A DNA stretch of 64,000 nt from Clostridia bacterium (GTDB lineage: Bacteria; Bacillota; Clostridia; Oscillospirales; Acutalibacteraceae): NCBI GenBank assembly GCA_017516485.1, contig JAFXCH010000021.1, positions 78,757 through 142,756 of the forward strand, given 5' to 3'. The position numbers and the translations under genes were made by a program. The notes under the pieces are model-generated. The model searched no databases. It was not told where the DNA came from and saw only the letters and a list, made by a program, of their open reading frames with translations. This document shows positions 8,473-18,025 of the stretch, piece after piece. Position 1 is the stretch's first letter. Each line of letters begins with the position of its first letter.

Positions 8473-9834
8473 ATGGGACTTCTTGACAGAATAGACGGTC
8501 AGAAAAAACTGACGTTACAAAAAGGCGACACAGCTGAGCAAGCTGAAAAAACAAAAGAAAAAGCCGCAACCGAAGAAACGGTTGAAGACCCGTATCTTGA
8601 AACGAAACGCAGAATTCATTTGGCAATTATCGACGAAATGAACAAAAGCGGTCAGACAATAACAGACCGCGATGCAATGTACAAAATCGTTGATGACAAG
8701 GTCAATGAAGACGATTTCCTGATTCCGCGTATTGACAGAGAAAAGGTTGCGACAGATCTTTTTAACGACATTATGGGCTACGGCCCTATTGAAGTACTTA
8801 TTCAGGATCCGTCAATCAGTGAAATTATGGTAAACGGCCCGGATAAGATATATATTGAAGACAAAGGTAAGCTTAAGCTTACCGACCTCAAGTTCAGGGA
8901 TGAAGACCACCTGATGAATATTATCAACCGCATCGTTTCAAACGTCGGCAGACATGTTGACGAAGCAAGCCCTATGGTTGATGCAAGACTTGCTGACGGT
9001 TCCCGTGTCAACGCTATCATCCCTCCCCTATCGCTGATAGGTCCCGTGCTGACAATCAGAAAGTTCGGCAAAAAGCCGATAACGGCACAGCAGCTTTTAA
9101 AGTTCGGTTCACTTAACCCCGATATGCTTCATTTCCTTGAAGCGTGTGTAAAGGGTAAGCTGAATATAGTTGTTACAGGCGGTACGGGTTCGGGAAAGAC
9201 AACACTTTTGAATGTTCTTTCTTCTTACATACCGGAAGATGAACGTATAGTAACAATTGAAGACGCTGCGGAAGTTCAGCTCAAGCAGGAGCACGTAATA
9301 ACACTTGAAGCAAGACCTGCTAACCTTGAAGGCAAGGGTGCGGTTACAATACGTAATCTTGTAAAAAACGCCCTTCGTATGCGCCCCGACAGAATAATCG
9401 TCGGTGAAGTACGTTCGGAAGAAACGCTGGATATGCTGCAGGCTATGAACACAGGTCACGACGGTTCGCTTACAACAACTCACGCAAACTCACCGCGCGA
9501 TACCGTGGCAAGACTTGAAACAATGGTTCTTATGAGTGGTATGGAACTGCCGCTCAAAGCTATCAGAGACCAGATTTCTTCAGCTATTGACCTTATCGTT
9601 CAGCAGAGCCGTCTGCGAGACGGTACAAGAAAAATAACTTCCATAACCGAAGTAATCGGTATGGAAGGCGATGTAGTAAGTATGCAGGATATATTTGTTT
9701 ACGAAACCGACGGCACAGTTGATGCATCGGGCAAATTCGTGGGCAAGTTCCGTGCAACAGGAGTAAGACCGAAATGCCTTAAAAAAATCAAAGGAAACGG
9801 AGTGACGGTCAATAATGAATGGTTTGCAGATTAG
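8473..9834 (+). CDS. TadA/CpaF pilus assembly ATPase
   Basis: A 453-residue type II/IV secretion-family hexameric ATPase that powers Flp pilus extrusion. It shows the Walker [13 protein letters not shown] near residue 236, the Asp box [14 protein letters not shown], the Walker B region [12 protein letters not shown] and the His box [17 protein letters not shown]. The 70-residue N-terminus before the conserved core is charged. It overlaps tadB by 20 bp. Confidence 0.95.
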   Translation: MGLLDRIDGQKKLTLQKGDTAEQAEKTKEKAATEETVEDPYLETKRRIHLAIIDEMNKSGQTITDRDAMYKIVDDKVNEDDFLIPRIDREKVATDLFNDIMGYGPIEVLIQDPSISEIMVNGPDKIYIEDKGKLKLTDLKFRDEDHLMNIINRIVSNVGRHVDEASPMVDARLADGSRVNAIIPPLSLIGPVLTIRKFGKKPITAQQLLKFGSLNPDMLHFLEACVKGKLNIVVTGGTGSGKTTLLNVLSSYIPEDERIVTIEDAAEVQLKQEHVITLEARPANLEGKGAVTIRNLVKNALRMRPDRIIVGEVRSEETLDMLQAMNTGHDGSLTTTHANSPRDTVARLETMVLMSGMELPLKAIRDQISSAIDLIVQQSRLRDGTRKITSITEVIGMEGDVVSMQDIFVYETDGTVDASGKFVGKFRATGVRPKCLKKIKGNGVTVNNEWFAD

Positions 9835-10807
9835 TACAATTATTCTTGCCGTTGCAATAGCTCTGTTCTCTTTCTTTCTCTGGGTCAGCATTATGGGTAC
9901 GGTAACGCAAGGCCGTCGCACTGTTGAAAAACGTGTTAATAAAATAGCGAGTAAAAAAAGCGGCCTGACCTTGCAGATTCAGGAAAAGAAAAAAGAACGC
10001 AAATCCTCAATTTTAAAAAGAGCAATTAACAGTAACGGTAAACATTCGGTACAGCGTAAAAAGCTTATGGATACGATTTTCAACGAGCTTATTCTGGCCG
10101 ATATAATGATGAAGCCCGAAGAATTCACTCTTATATGGATAATGCTTACCTTTGTTCCGGCAGGACTCGCAGCTTTGTTCCGTCTTGGTGTTATGCCTTC
10201 GGCAACGCTTGCGGCAATAGGTGCATTTATTCCGATTATTTTTATCAAAATAAAAAAGGATAAACGCAGAAAAGCCTTTGAAGCACAGCTTGGCGATACG
10301 CTTATAATGATGTGCAACGGCTTGCGCTCGGGTTTTTCATTTAACCAGGTAATGGAAAACGTAGCCAACGATATGCCGCCGCCGATAGGCATAGAATTCG
10401 GCAGAGTCTGTAACGAAATCCGTTACGGTGCAACAATGGAAGAAGCACTCAACAATATGTGCGACCGCGTTAAAAGTGCTGACCTTATGCTTGTAGTTTC
10501 TGCTGTACTTATTCAGCGTACAACGGGCGGTAATCTTTCTGAAATGCTTTCAACAATTTCCCACACAATCCGCGAAAGAATAAAAATCAAAGGCGAAATA
10601 AACTCCATCACCGCTCAGGGCCGAATGTCAGGTCTTATTATCGGTGCCCTGCCAATAGGCATAGCGGCAGTGCTGATGGTAGTAAATCCCGATTATATGT
10701 CTACCTTCTTTACCACAAAGATAGGCAACATAATGCTTGTAGTTTCAGTTGTAATGGAGGTAATCGGATTTTTCGCAATAAGAAAGGTAGTTACCATAGA
10801 CTATTGA
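9815..10807 (+). CDS. TadB-like inner membrane platform protein
   Basis: A 330-residue protein with one N-terminal transmembrane segment, a cytoplasmic GspF/T2SSF domain (RKAFEAQLGDTLIMMCNGLRSGFSF, SAVLIQRTTGGNLSEML) and C-terminal membrane segments. TadB pairs with TadC as the membrane platform on which the TadA ATPase acts. The start lies inside the end of tadA, with GGAGTGACGG upstream. Confidence 0.9.
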   Translation: MNGLQISTIILAVAIALFSFFLWVSIMGTVTQGRRTVEKRVNKIASKKSGLTLQIQEKKKERKSSILKRAINSNGKHSVQRKKLMDTIFNELILADIMMKPEEFTLIWIMLTFVPAGLAALFRLGVMPSATLAAIGAFIPIIFIKIKKDKRRKAFEAQLGDTLIMMCNGLRSGFSFNQVMENVANDMPPPIGIEFGRVCNEIRYGATMEEALNNMCDRVKSADLMLVVSAVLIQRTTGGNLSEMLSTISHTIRERIKIKGEINSITAQGRMSGLIIGALPIGIAAVLMVVNPDYMSTFFTTKIGNIMLVVSVVMEVIGFFAIRKVVTIDY

Positions 10808-10823
10808 TACGGAGGTGAGCTTT

Positions 10824-11747
10824 TTGGAATTTCTCGTTATTGCTTATTCGTTCCTTGCGTTTATTTTAGTAGTGCTTCTGGCATCTCCCGCAGGACAGAG
10901 AATGGATAAAAAGCGAAGCAGGATTGACAGAATCAACAATTCGGTCGGTCAGCCCATATTCAAAGAACTGGAGCTCCCCTTTTACGAAAGAATTCTCGGC
11001 AAGGGTATAAAAAGCGTTTCCGCCAAATTCAGCAAGCTCCTTCCTCAAAAGAAAAGTGCCCGTAAAACAAAGGCACTTGAAGCTATCGGCAAACAGCTTC
11101 GTTATGCCGGCATATTTATGGAAGCTTCCGATTTTCAGTTTATAAAGTATGCTTTTTTAGTCGGCGCTGTTTTTCTGACACTTGTAATTTCACTGGCGGT
11201 AAAAACTCAGGCGCTCATATCCCTGCTTATTATTATGGTGGGTGTACTGATAGGCATCATGGGGCCTACACTGTACCTTCGCTCACGCGTGTCAAGCCAT
11301 CAGAAAGGTATCAAAAGGCAGCTGCCCGACGCAATGGATATGCTTTGTGTATGTATTGAAGCCGGTCTCGGTTTCGACGCGGCACTTTTAAAGGTTTCGC
11401 AAAAGCTCAAAGGACCGTTTATTGACGAGCTTCTGATTGTTTACCGCGAAATCCAGATGGGAAGAACAAGGCGCGAAGCTTTGCAGAATCTTTGCGACGC
11501 AACAAATCTCGACGAGCTTAAAACTTTTGCTTCCGCACTTGTTCAGGCAGAACAGCTCGGTATACCGATTAACAACGTAATGCGTGCACAGTCCGAACAG
11601 CTGCGTACAGAAAGAAGCCAGCAGGCAAAAGAAAAAGGTATGAAAGCTTCTATCAAAATGCTGTTACCGATGCTGCTGTTCATCTTCCCCGTAGTTTTCA
11701 TAATTCTTATGGGCCCGACAGTTCTTAATATAATTGATACATTTTAA
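10824..11747 (+). CDS. TadC-like inner membrane platform protein
   Basis: About 307 residues with the same T2SSF fold as TadB (RQLPDAMDMLCVCIEAGLGFDAAL, ALVQAEQLGIPINNVM) between hydrophobic ends. GGAGGTGAG lies eight bases before a TTG at 10824, which is taken as the start. A GTG at 10815 overlaps the ribosome site itself and is less likely. The stop overlaps the next start as TAATG. Confidence 0.9.
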   Translation: MEFLVIAYSFLAFILVVLLASPAGQRMDKKRSRIDRINNSVGQPIFKELELPFYERILGKGIKSVSAKFSKLLPQKKSARKTKALEAIGKQLRYAGIFMEASDFQFIKYAFLVGAVFLTLVISLAVKTQALISLLIIMVGVLIGIMGPTLYLRSRVSSHQKGIKRQLPDAMDMLCVCIEAGLGFDAALLKVSQKLKGPFIDELLIVYREIQMGRTRREALQNLCDATNLDELKTFASALVQAEQLGIPINNVMRAQSEQLRTERSQQAKEKGMKASIKMLLPMLLFIFPVVFIILMGPTVLNIIDTF

Positions 11748-12112
11748 TGCTTATGAAAAAAATAATAATTATTAACAACAATAAAATAGTTACAAAAAAT
11801 GCAGAACTTGCAGATTCTTTCTTCACCCGTTTCAGGGGGCTGATGTTCCGCAAATCAATAGCTGACGATTATGCGTTGGTTATTACCCCTTGCAATCAGA
11901 TACATATGCTGAATATGAAATTTGCAATTGATGCTGTATACCTTGATAAAGCAAATAAAGTTGTAAAAGTAGAACGCAATATACAACCGGGTAAAATATG
12001 CAAAACGGTAAAGCAGGCAAGCAGTGTGATTGAAGTTAAAGCCTTTTCTGCCGCACAGCTCGGTATACATGAAGGTGACACACTCAAAACAACTGTGGGG
12101 GATGAAAAATGA
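11747..12112 (+). CDS. DUF192 family protein
   Basis: A 121-residue single-domain DUF192 protein with the family landmarks SFFTRFRGLMFRKSI, NQIHMLNMKFAIDAVYLD and AAQLGIHEGD. DUF192 function is not established. Members are often exported or lie near secretion systems, and this one has no signal peptide. It is translationally coupled at both ends: one base shared with tadC and ATGA shared with the next gene. Membership of the Tad operon is clear, its role is not. Confidence 0.85.
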   Translation: MLMKKIIIINNNKIVTKNAELADSFFTRFRGLMFRKSIADDYALVITPCNQIHMLNMKFAIDAVYLDKANKVVKVERNIQPGKICKTVKQASSVIEVKAFSAAQLGIHEGDTLKTTVGDEK

Positions 12113-13101
12113 AAAAAAATAAAAACGAAACCGCAAAAAGCATCGCGCTTGAAGAAACAAAAAACACAGCGAAAAATCCACCCGCACGCGGCAAAGAAAG
12201 CGGAGAAATCGAAACACTTTTTAAAAAAGTGCTTTACGGCTACGACCCTGATGAAGTAGCCTCTTACATAAATGAGCTTAATCATACATATCAAACCGAA
12301 TCGCGTATGCATGAATCAAAGCTTTCTTCGCTCAAAGAAGAACTTGTACTTTCAAACAGAGAGCGTAACCTATACATCGAAAAATATAAAGAGTGTCAGG
12401 CAAAACTTGATTCTCTTGAAACCCCCGACAAAACAGCGGACAGTAAAGAATACGAAAATATTATTGCCGAACTCAAAGCACGCTGTGAACTGCTTGAATC
12501 TGAAAACGCTTCCTTACAGTCAGCCCAAAACAACACTTCCGAAAAAGATTATACGGAAAAAATCTATTCCCTTGAAACTGAAAACGCAGACCTTAAAGCA
12601 ACTGTTGAAGCATCCAAACGCGAAAATTCAGAGCTTTTGAGCAGGCTTCAGAAAAACGAAAATATAACTGAAGAATACAAGACAGTTTTTGCACAGCTTG
12701 AAGCAACTAAAGCACAGCTTGCCGCAAAAGAAAAAGAGCTTGAAGAAAAGAACTCAAGCCTTGAGGAAAAATCGGATAAAATAAACTTCCTACTTACCGA
12801 AACAGAAAAAATCAAAAAGCAAGCTGCAGAGCTTGAAATCAAAAACAGCGTATTAAGTCAGCGTGTCAGCGAAAACGAAGACGAAATTCTCCGACTTAAG
12901 GACGAAAACAAAATAAAGGCATTTGAATACGCAGAAAAAATAAACTCACTTGAAACCGAACATGCCAAGAATAAGCTTGCAATGCAGAAAGAGCTAAAGC
13001 TTTACGGTTACTATGTTGACCGTGCAGAGCTTACCCTCGGCGAACTTAACAAGCAGATAGAACAGCTGAAACAGTCAATAGATTCTGCGCAGAAAGAATA
13101 A
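12109..13101 (+). CDS. DivIVA-like coiled-coil protein in the Tad operon
   Basis: A 330-residue, charged, almost wholly coiled-coil protein. Residues 37-60 (FKKVLYGYDPDEVASYINEL) match the DivIVA/GpsB N-terminal signature, which binds curved membranes. The rest is Glu/Lys/Leu heptads to the end. No membrane segment. A polar or septal scaffold for the pilus machine is a reasonable inference, since DivIVA proteins recruit partners to poles and TadZ also localises. No enzyme motif. Confidence 0.65.
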   Translation: MKKNKNETAKSIALEETKNTAKNPPARGKESGEIETLFKKVLYGYDPDEVASYINELNHTYQTESRMHESKLSSLKEELVLSNRERNLYIEKYKECQAKLDSLETPDKTADSKEYENIIAELKARCELLESENASLQSAQNNTSEKDYTEKIYSLETENADLKATVEASKRENSELLSRLQKNENITEEYKTVFAQLEATKAQLAAKEKELEEKNSSLEEKSDKINFLLTETEKIKKQAAELEIKNSVLSQRVSENEDEILRLKDENKIKAFEYAEKINSLETEHAKNKLAMQKELKLYGYYVDRAELTLGELNKQIEQLKQSIDSAQKE

Positions 13102-13134
13102 AAACGGTATTACCTTTTGAAGGGAGTGCTTGCA

Positions 13135-14883
13135 ATGCTGAGGAACAGGATAAAATCTTTGACAAAAAAAGAAGACGGTGCGGTAATGGTTATTGCGGCA
13201 TTTTGCCTTGTAGCATTTTTATCCGTAGCTTCACTTGTTACGGATATGGGACTTAAATACCACCAGAAAAGCAAACTGCAAAGTGCAATGGACGCTGCAG
13301 CACTTGCCGCTGTACGCTGTATGCCCGATAAGCAGACCGCAAAAGCAGTTGCGCTCGAATACGTTGAAAAAAACGGCTTTACAACCGACAGCGTAATTGT
13401 TGAATTTCCGAGTGATGAAATAGTCCGCGTCTCCGATTCAAGAGAATGTAAAACCATTTTTGCAAGCCTTTTCGATACCGATTCCGTTCAGATAAATGCC
13501 AAAGCTGCAGCACGCTATGTCAACAAAAATATGGCTATAGATTTTGAGTACCTGATGTTCCACGGTGACACTTCACAGTTCAACTTAAACGGCCACTATA
13601 ATATCGGCGGCAGTATTTTCGGCAACGGAAACGTATACGCAAACGGTGGCGGCTGTACAATAACCGGAACAGTTTTTTCAGCTCAAAACGCTGATTATAA
13701 CCAATACAGTGTAACTGTAAATCACCTTGAGGATTATGTAAAAGCTCAGCAAATGCCTGACTTTGATGCAACAATTATGGCTGTTGCTCCTGTTGCAACC
13801 GAAGGAATGTTTCAAAAATATTATGCTCCTGTAAACAAACTCAACTTTTATCTTAACCGTTATTCTGCAGGCGCAACAATAAACTCATCTGTATCAATTA
13901 ACGGTAACACTTACTGCGCAGGCACTCTTTCAACAGGCTATTTTTCTGATGTACTTATTATATACGGTGATTTGTATGTTGAGGGCGATTTCAATCCGCA
14001 GTGTCCTGTTTATGTAAAGGGCAATATGTATTGCGGCGGAAATCTTACCACTACATGGGACAAATCATTTTCCGTCGGCGGCAATTTATATGTAGCCGGC
14101 AACACAACCTTCCAGGGCAACACACAGATTTACGGTAATTATTTTTATACCGGCGGCAACCTTACCCGCGGCTCAAACTACAGCCTGCTGTGCGATTGTG
14201 AAACCTATGCAGGCGGCAACATAAAACTCAACGGCCCCACAACCTTCAACGGTCCGGTTTATTGCCGAGGAATTTTTGATAAACAAGGCAGTGTACAAAT
14301 GAGCGTAAAGGGTAATATGTATGTTTACGATACGCTAAAACTACAAAGCGGAGGCACTACCGTAAACGGCAATATTTACGTCTGGGGTAAAAAAGCAACA
14401 GACGAAGCTCCGGCAACCGATATTTCAGGTCCGTTCACGCTCAACGGAGACCTTTACAACAGAAAAGAAGAGCTGCTGCTTTCGGGACAGGGTGAATATA
14501 AAATAAAAGGTATTATATACAGCGGCGGCAAGCTTTCAACAAATCAAGGCTCAAGCGGCATTACATTGAGCGGCTGTATGATAGCTGAAGACGATATAAA
14601 AATCGGCGGCAGTACGCACACATACAACGAGGCAGGCGGAACGCTTTCTATCTATTCACGCAAAGGTGATATCACACTCTATTCTCAGCAGGGCGGATTC
14701 GATTTGTGGGGTATAATATATGCACCCAAAGGAAATGTCGCACTTGCTTCGGGTGATTTTGATATTCACGGCAGTATCATCGGCAATACTTTAACCTGCA
14801 ACCCCGGCGGTTTGACTATGGGCAGTAATGACCGCGAGCTCCCCTTCTCCCAATCCGTAAAAGCCGCAGTGCTTATTGAGTAA
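13135..14883 (+). CDS. TadG-like protein with long repetitive exported tail
   Basis: About 582 residues. The N-terminus has a basic stretch, KKEDGAVMVIAAF and a hydrophobic helix, then DMGLKYHQKSKLQSAMDAAALAA, the TadG/TadE-like signature. The pilin-type Glu at +5 is absent. Residues 140-560 are Gly/Asn/Tyr-rich short repeats (YVKGNMYCGGNL, LYVAGNTTFQGN, PVYCRGIF) suggestive of a beta-helix related to bactofilin or polymer-forming folds. AGGGAG eight bases upstream supports the ATG at 13135 over the upstream TTG. It is the last gene of the operon and probably a cell-surface component. Confidence 0.75.
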   Translation: MLRNRIKSLTKKEDGAVMVIAAFCLVAFLSVASLVTDMGLKYHQKSKLQSAMDAAALAAVRCMPDKQTAKAVALEYVEKNGFTTDSVIVEFPSDEIVRVSDSRECKTIFASLFDTDSVQINAKAAARYVNKNMAIDFEYLMFHGDTSQFNLNGHYNIGGSIFGNGNVYANGGGCTITGTVFSAQNADYNQYSVTVNHLEDYVKAQQMPDFDATIMAVAPVATEGMFQKYYAPVNKLNFYLNRYSAGATINSSVSINGNTYCAGTLSTGYFSDVLIIYGDLYVEGDFNPQCPVYVKGNMYCGGNLTTTWDKSFSVGGNLYVAGNTTFQGNTQIYGNYFYTGGNLTRGSNYSLLCDCETYAGGNIKLNGPTTFNGPVYCRGIFDKQGSVQMSVKGNMYVYDTLKLQSGGTTVNGNIYVWGKKATDEAPATDISGPFTLNGDLYNRKEELLLSGQGEYKIKGIIYSGGKLSTNQGSSGITLSGCMIAEDDIKIGGSTHTYNEAGGTLSIYSRKGDITLYSQQGGFDLWGIIYAPKGNVALASGDFDIHGSIIGNTLTCNPGGLTMGSNDRELPFSQSVKAAVLIE

Positions 14884-14912
14884 AATCATAAAAAGGTAAT
14901 AACAGAACTTTA

Positions 14913-14959
14913 AACCACTTCAGTCAATACCGATACCGGTAAAGATATGAAGTGGTTTT
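14913..14959 (+). terminator. Terminator of the Tad operon
   Basis: Arms AACCACTTCA and TGAAGTGGTT, 25 nt apart, followed by TT and a T-rich stretch; an inner ACCG/CGGT pairing is possible. It lies 30 bp after the last Tad gene. Confidence 0.7.
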
Positions 14960-15030
14960 GTATTGCTTTTCACATCTCACTATACTATAATTGATTGTAA
15001 TAACAGAGATATGGAAGCTTATTGATTACT

Positions 15031-15393
15031 ATGCCTACAATTAACGAAGCTTTATTGAAATTAAAAGACTCAAAATTCAGGGCAGGATTTCACCTGTCCG
15101 AAAAAGAGAGAGAATATGTTGCCGATAAGGGTATGGACACCGTCAGAAAACACGCGCAGGATTTTATCCGCACGCGTCTTGCTCCTGCATATCCGCCAAA
15201 CGACGGCAAACAGACTCCGATGCGAGGTCACCCTGTATTTGTTGCACAGCACGCCTGTGCCTGCTGCTGCAGAGGCTGCCTTGAAAAATGGTATAAAGTT
15301 CCTCAGGGCAAAGCCTTGTCCGAAATTCAGCAAGAAAAAATCGTGAATCTTCTTATGGCGTGGATAGCGGAAGAAACAAGAAACGAGGATTAA
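15031..15393 (+). CDS. DUF4186 family protein
   Basis: A 120-residue protein matching DUF4186: FRAGFHLSEKEREYV, HAQDFIRTRLAPAYPPNDGKQTPMRGHPVFVAQHA and CCRGCLEKWYKVPQG, with a conserved cysteine cluster that suggests metal binding. Function unknown. An in-frame TTG at 15022 is a possible alternative start. It is followed after one base by the deformylase-like gene, so the two are co-transcribed. Confidence 0.85.
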   Translation: MPTINEALLKLKDSKFRAGFHLSEKEREYVADKGMDTVRKHAQDFIRTRLAPAYPPNDGKQTPMRGHPVFVAQHACACCCRGCLEKWYKVPQGKALSEIQQEKIVNLLMAWIAEETRNED

Positions 15394-15394
15394 T

Positions 15395-15808
15395 ATGGTA
15401 AAAGAACTCATACATGACCCGATTTTGCTCAGCATCAAATCAGAGGTCGCAACAAAAGAAGATTTGCAGGCAGCACAGGATTTGCTCGATACTTTAACCG
15501 CTCATAAAGACGATTGTGTCGGTATGGCGGCGAATATGATTGGCGTGCATAAGCGTATTATAGCTTTTGATAACGACGGCACGTATATGGTTATGTTCAA
15601 CCCCGAAATAATTAAAAAATCGGAACCCTACGATGCAGAAGAAGGTTGCCTTTCTCTGCTCGGCGGACCCCGAAAGTGCAAGCGGTATAAAACAATAAAA
15701 GTGCAGTGGCAGACAGCTGAATTCCAGACCCGTATAAAAACATTTACAGGCTTCCCTGCACAGATAATTCAACATGAAGTTGACCATTGTAACGGAGTAT
15801 TGATATGA
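15395..15808 (+). CDS. Peptide deformylase-like protein
   Basis: A 137-residue short-form deformylase, an Fe/Zn hydrolase that removes formyl groups from nascent peptides. All three family motifs are present: GMAANMIG (motif 1), EEGCLSL (motif 2 with the metal Cys) and IIQHEVDHCNG (motif 3, HExxH). It is shorter than the main housekeeping enzyme (about 150-190 residues), typical of accessory deformylases. The main one is presumably elsewhere. Its end abuts a dehydrogenase remnant. Confidence 0.88.
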   Translation: MVKELIHDPILLSIKSEVATKEDLQAAQDLLDTLTAHKDDCVGMAANMIGVHKRIIAFDNDGTYMVMFNPEIIKKSEPYDAEEGCLSLLGGPRKCKRYKTIKVQWQTAEFQTRIKTFTGFPAQIIQHEVDHCNGVLI

Positions 15809-15827
15809 TAGCTTATACATACAAAAT

Positions 15828-16088
15828 GCGATTGTTACGGTTGTTGCGCTCTACGATAAACCGCAGAGCCTGCCTCTGCCCGATATGTACGGCAAGAATC
15901 TGATTTTCAAAACAGGCGGTGTTGACGGCTGCGACTGCGACGAAATCCTTTCGCTCATCGAGCAGGGCAAGATTGACACAACTCCGCTTATTACCCACCG
16001 CTTCGCACTCAAAGATATAGAAAAAGCCTACGAAATCTTTGAGAATAAGCTTGACGGTGTAATAAAAATAGCAATTACAGGTGTATAA
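15828..16088 (+). pseudogene. C-terminal remnant of a zinc-dependent alcohol dehydrogenase
   Basis: The frame NAIVTVVALYDKPQSLPLPD, then YGKNLIFKTGGVDGCDCDE and AYEIFENKLDGVIKIAITG, reads as the last 85 or so residues of a medium-chain Zn-dependent alcohol/threonine dehydrogenase. The catalytic N-terminal domain and most of the Rossmann domain are missing. No ribosome site lies at the in-frame ATG 15885. A deletion joined it to the deformylase gene; it is probably not functional. Confidence 0.75.
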
Positions 16089-16090
16089 AA

Positions 16091-16129
16091 AACACCGCAG
16101 TTGATACTTTTCGTACCGACTGCGGTGTT
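16091..16129. terminator. Bidirectional terminator
   Basis: Perfect arms AACACCGCAGT and ACTGCGGTGTT with a 17-nt loop, between convergent genes, with A- and T-rich flanks on both sides. Confidence 0.85.
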
Positions 16130-16143
16130 GCTATTTTAATAAA

Positions 16144-17358
16144 TCATTTTTCAAAAGCAGCCATGGCATCTTTTATTGCATAAAATGCAGGCTTTGGATT
16201 TCCGTTGACATCTGTTATTCCCCATGCGGTTTCATAGGGGCAGTCCGACTGTCCGCAGTACCAGCATGCAGGTGAATCCCTCCAGCAAAAAACGAAAAAT
16301 CCTGCAAGACAGTCTATCTTTTTCAAAGCAGGCAAAAGTTCTCTGTAAAACTCAGCCTGACCCTCCGGCGTATGGGTTATACCTGTGAGTGTTTCATCGA
16401 GAAAGCAGTAGAAATGCTTATACATAGCCTCGAAAACTGCATCGCCCCAAGTTGCAGGGTCGGGATACTCCTCATAAACATGATATTTCAGCTCCGCCGG
16501 AAGTTTTGCGACAAAATTCTCAATGTCTGCACGTGCTGCTTCTTCGGAATCATAGCCGTAACGTGCAAGAATTTCGGCACGCTGTGCATCACTTTTCGGC
16601 TCTCCTGCACTGACAAAACCGAATTCTGCCACAATGATCGGCTTTTTAGTTATACTGTTTACCTTGCGGACTGCGGAAACATAGTCGTGCAGCTCGCCGC
16701 CGTACCACGTGCCGTAGTAAAGGTCAACGCCAACAAAATCCATATACTGCAGATAAGGTTTCATAAGGTAGTGCAGCTCTTCCATAACACCTGCGGAGTT
16801 GTAACCAATTATCAGGTCGCCCTTGACTTCGCTGAGTGCCTCTGCCTGAATACCGATAAACTTTGCCGCCTGCTCCATTGTCAGCGGATATGTGAAGTTG
16901 GAAACACCCATCTCGTTTGTTATCTGTATTCCGCCTATAATATCACGCAGGTCATTGCAGAGAAAAACGGCAATTTCCTTTGTGCGCTCTGCATTTTCGT
17001 CAGCTGACGGATCGAAACCGCCTATGTCAAAATATGATCTCGGGTAAGGTGTGATTGCAAGAACCTTGATTCCACGGTCGGCGTATCCCTTTGCTCTTTC
17101 TTTGAACTGAGTATAAGAGGTGCTGATGCTTCCGTCTGCGTTGTACGGGTACGGAATATCAAAACGCACCCAACCAAGACCAAGCTCATCGATGCGCTCG
17201 TAATTTTCATCAGGATGGCAGACTCCGTAAATATATCCGCCCGTCTTTTCTTGAAGCAATTGAGTATCTTTATTTGTGCCGTTAAAGAAACCCGTTATTG
17301 ATGTGAACAGCAAAGAAAATATAAGCAACACGGATTCAAACCATTGAACTATATTCAT
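16144..17358 (-). CDS. Secreted or anchored TIM-barrel glycosidase (clan GH-A-like)
   Basis: A 404-residue protein with an N-terminal hydrophobic signal/anchor (VQWFESVLLIFSLLFTSITGF) and a (beta/alpha)8 domain. WVRFDIPYPYN, the acid/base region GGIQITNEMGVSN, MDFVGVDLYYGTW and the probable nucleophile PIIVAEFGF fit retaining clan A glycosidases. The C-terminus has FVFCWRDSPACWYCGQSDCP, a Cys/Trp-rich loop. The substrate cannot be assigned. The ATG at 17358 gives the signal peptide; the frame stays open for 58 implausible codons upstream. Confidence 0.75.
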   Translation of the reverse strand: MNIVQWFESVLLIFSLLFTSITGFFNGTNKDTQLLQEKTGGYIYGVCHPDENYERIDELGLGWVRFDIPYPYNADGSISTSYTQFKERAKGYADRGIKVLAITPYPRSYFDIGGFDPSADENAERTKEIAVFLCNDLRDIIGGIQITNEMGVSNFTYPLTMEQAAKFIGIQAEALSEVKGDLIIGYNSAGVMEELHYLMKPYLQYMDFVGVDLYYGTWYGGELHDYVSAVRKVNSITKKPIIVAEFGFVSAGEPKSDAQRAEILARYGYDSEEAARADIENFVAKLPAELKYHVYEEYPDPATWGDAVFEAMYKHFYCFLDETLTGITHTPEGQAEFYRELLPALKKIDCLAGFFVFCWRDSPACWYCGQSDCPYETAWGITDVNGNPKPAFYAIKDAMAAFEK

Positions 17359-17443
17359 ACGAAAACCTGCTTTCTGTTTGTTTAAGTTTATAGTAGCAAA
17401 CCCGACCGAAAAAAGCAAGACAAAACTGTATCGTATAAACACA

Positions 17444-17869
17444 TTACGTATGAAATAAATCGAGCACTTTCTTTTGGCTCTTCTCCGCCATCTGTTTAAA
17501 CTCCCATGCACCGCCGAAGTTGCGGGTGACATAGGTTACGACGATATCGGATTTGGTGAGCATCCATTTATTGCGGTAGTTGATGGCGAAACGGCGGGGA
17601 ACGGTTTCTATGCCTTCGGGGAGAATTGAGTGTTCGTCAGATTCATCGTTCTTGCTCGGCATATAGGCAAGGACAACGTAATATTTTATCGGGTAAATCT
17701 TTGACAAATCCTCAAACTGACGTCGTACCATAGCATCAAAATTGCCGTGGTTGCCGACATAAAACACAGTTGCATTTTTATTTTCAATCAAGTTTATCAG
17801 ATTCAGTCGCAAGGCTGGCTCTATTTCTTTTGGGGTATCTCTGTGACCGAAGAAAGTTACGGTTGACAT
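17444..17869 (-). CDS. SLOG-domain protein
   Basis: A 141-residue Rossmann-like protein: STVTFFGHRDTP at the start, then TVFYVGNHGNFDAMVRRQFEDL, VVLAYMPSK, RNKWMLTKSDIVVTYVTRNFGGAWEF. This is the SLOG pattern (nucleotide-ligand sensor or processing fold, related to YpsA/DprA). GGAGTGAT precedes the ATG at 17869. It is divergent from an HTH regulator across a gap with three matching palindromes, so the pair is probably co-regulated. Biochemical role unknown. Confidence 0.75.
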   Translation of the reverse strand: MSTVTFFGHRDTPKEIEPALRLNLINLIENKNATVFYVGNHGNFDAMVRRQFEDLSKIYPIKYYVVLAYMPSKNDESDEHSILPEGIETVPRRFAINYRNKWMLTKSDIVVTYVTRNFGGAWEFKQMAEKSQKKVLDLFHT

Positions 17870-17887
17870 AATATCACTCCAAAACAT

Positions 17888-18001
17888 ATTACCCGTAATC
17901 GGGTAATTGTATTTTACAGGTGATATATTATAAAAGTCAACCCGTATTCGGGTAATAGTTGCAAGATTTGAAGTTATCATAACATTAACCCATAAATGGG
18001 T
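17888..18001. promoter_or_regulatory. Three ACCC-N6-GGGT operators
   Basis: Palindromes at 17891-17904 (ACCCGTAATCGGGT), 17940-17953 (ACCCGTATTCGGGT) and 17988-18001 (ACCCATAAATGGGT), spaced 49 and 48 bp. They fill the gap between the divergent SLOG and HTH genes and are probable binding sites for that HTH protein. Confidence 0.8.
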
Positions 18002-18025
18002 AATTGTTATGATGAGGTGCTTTCG

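Noticed and set aside
16372-17007. Long plus-strand frame opposite the glycosidase
   Set aside because: Antisense shadow of the well-supported minus-strand gene, Cys-rich and without a ribosome site.
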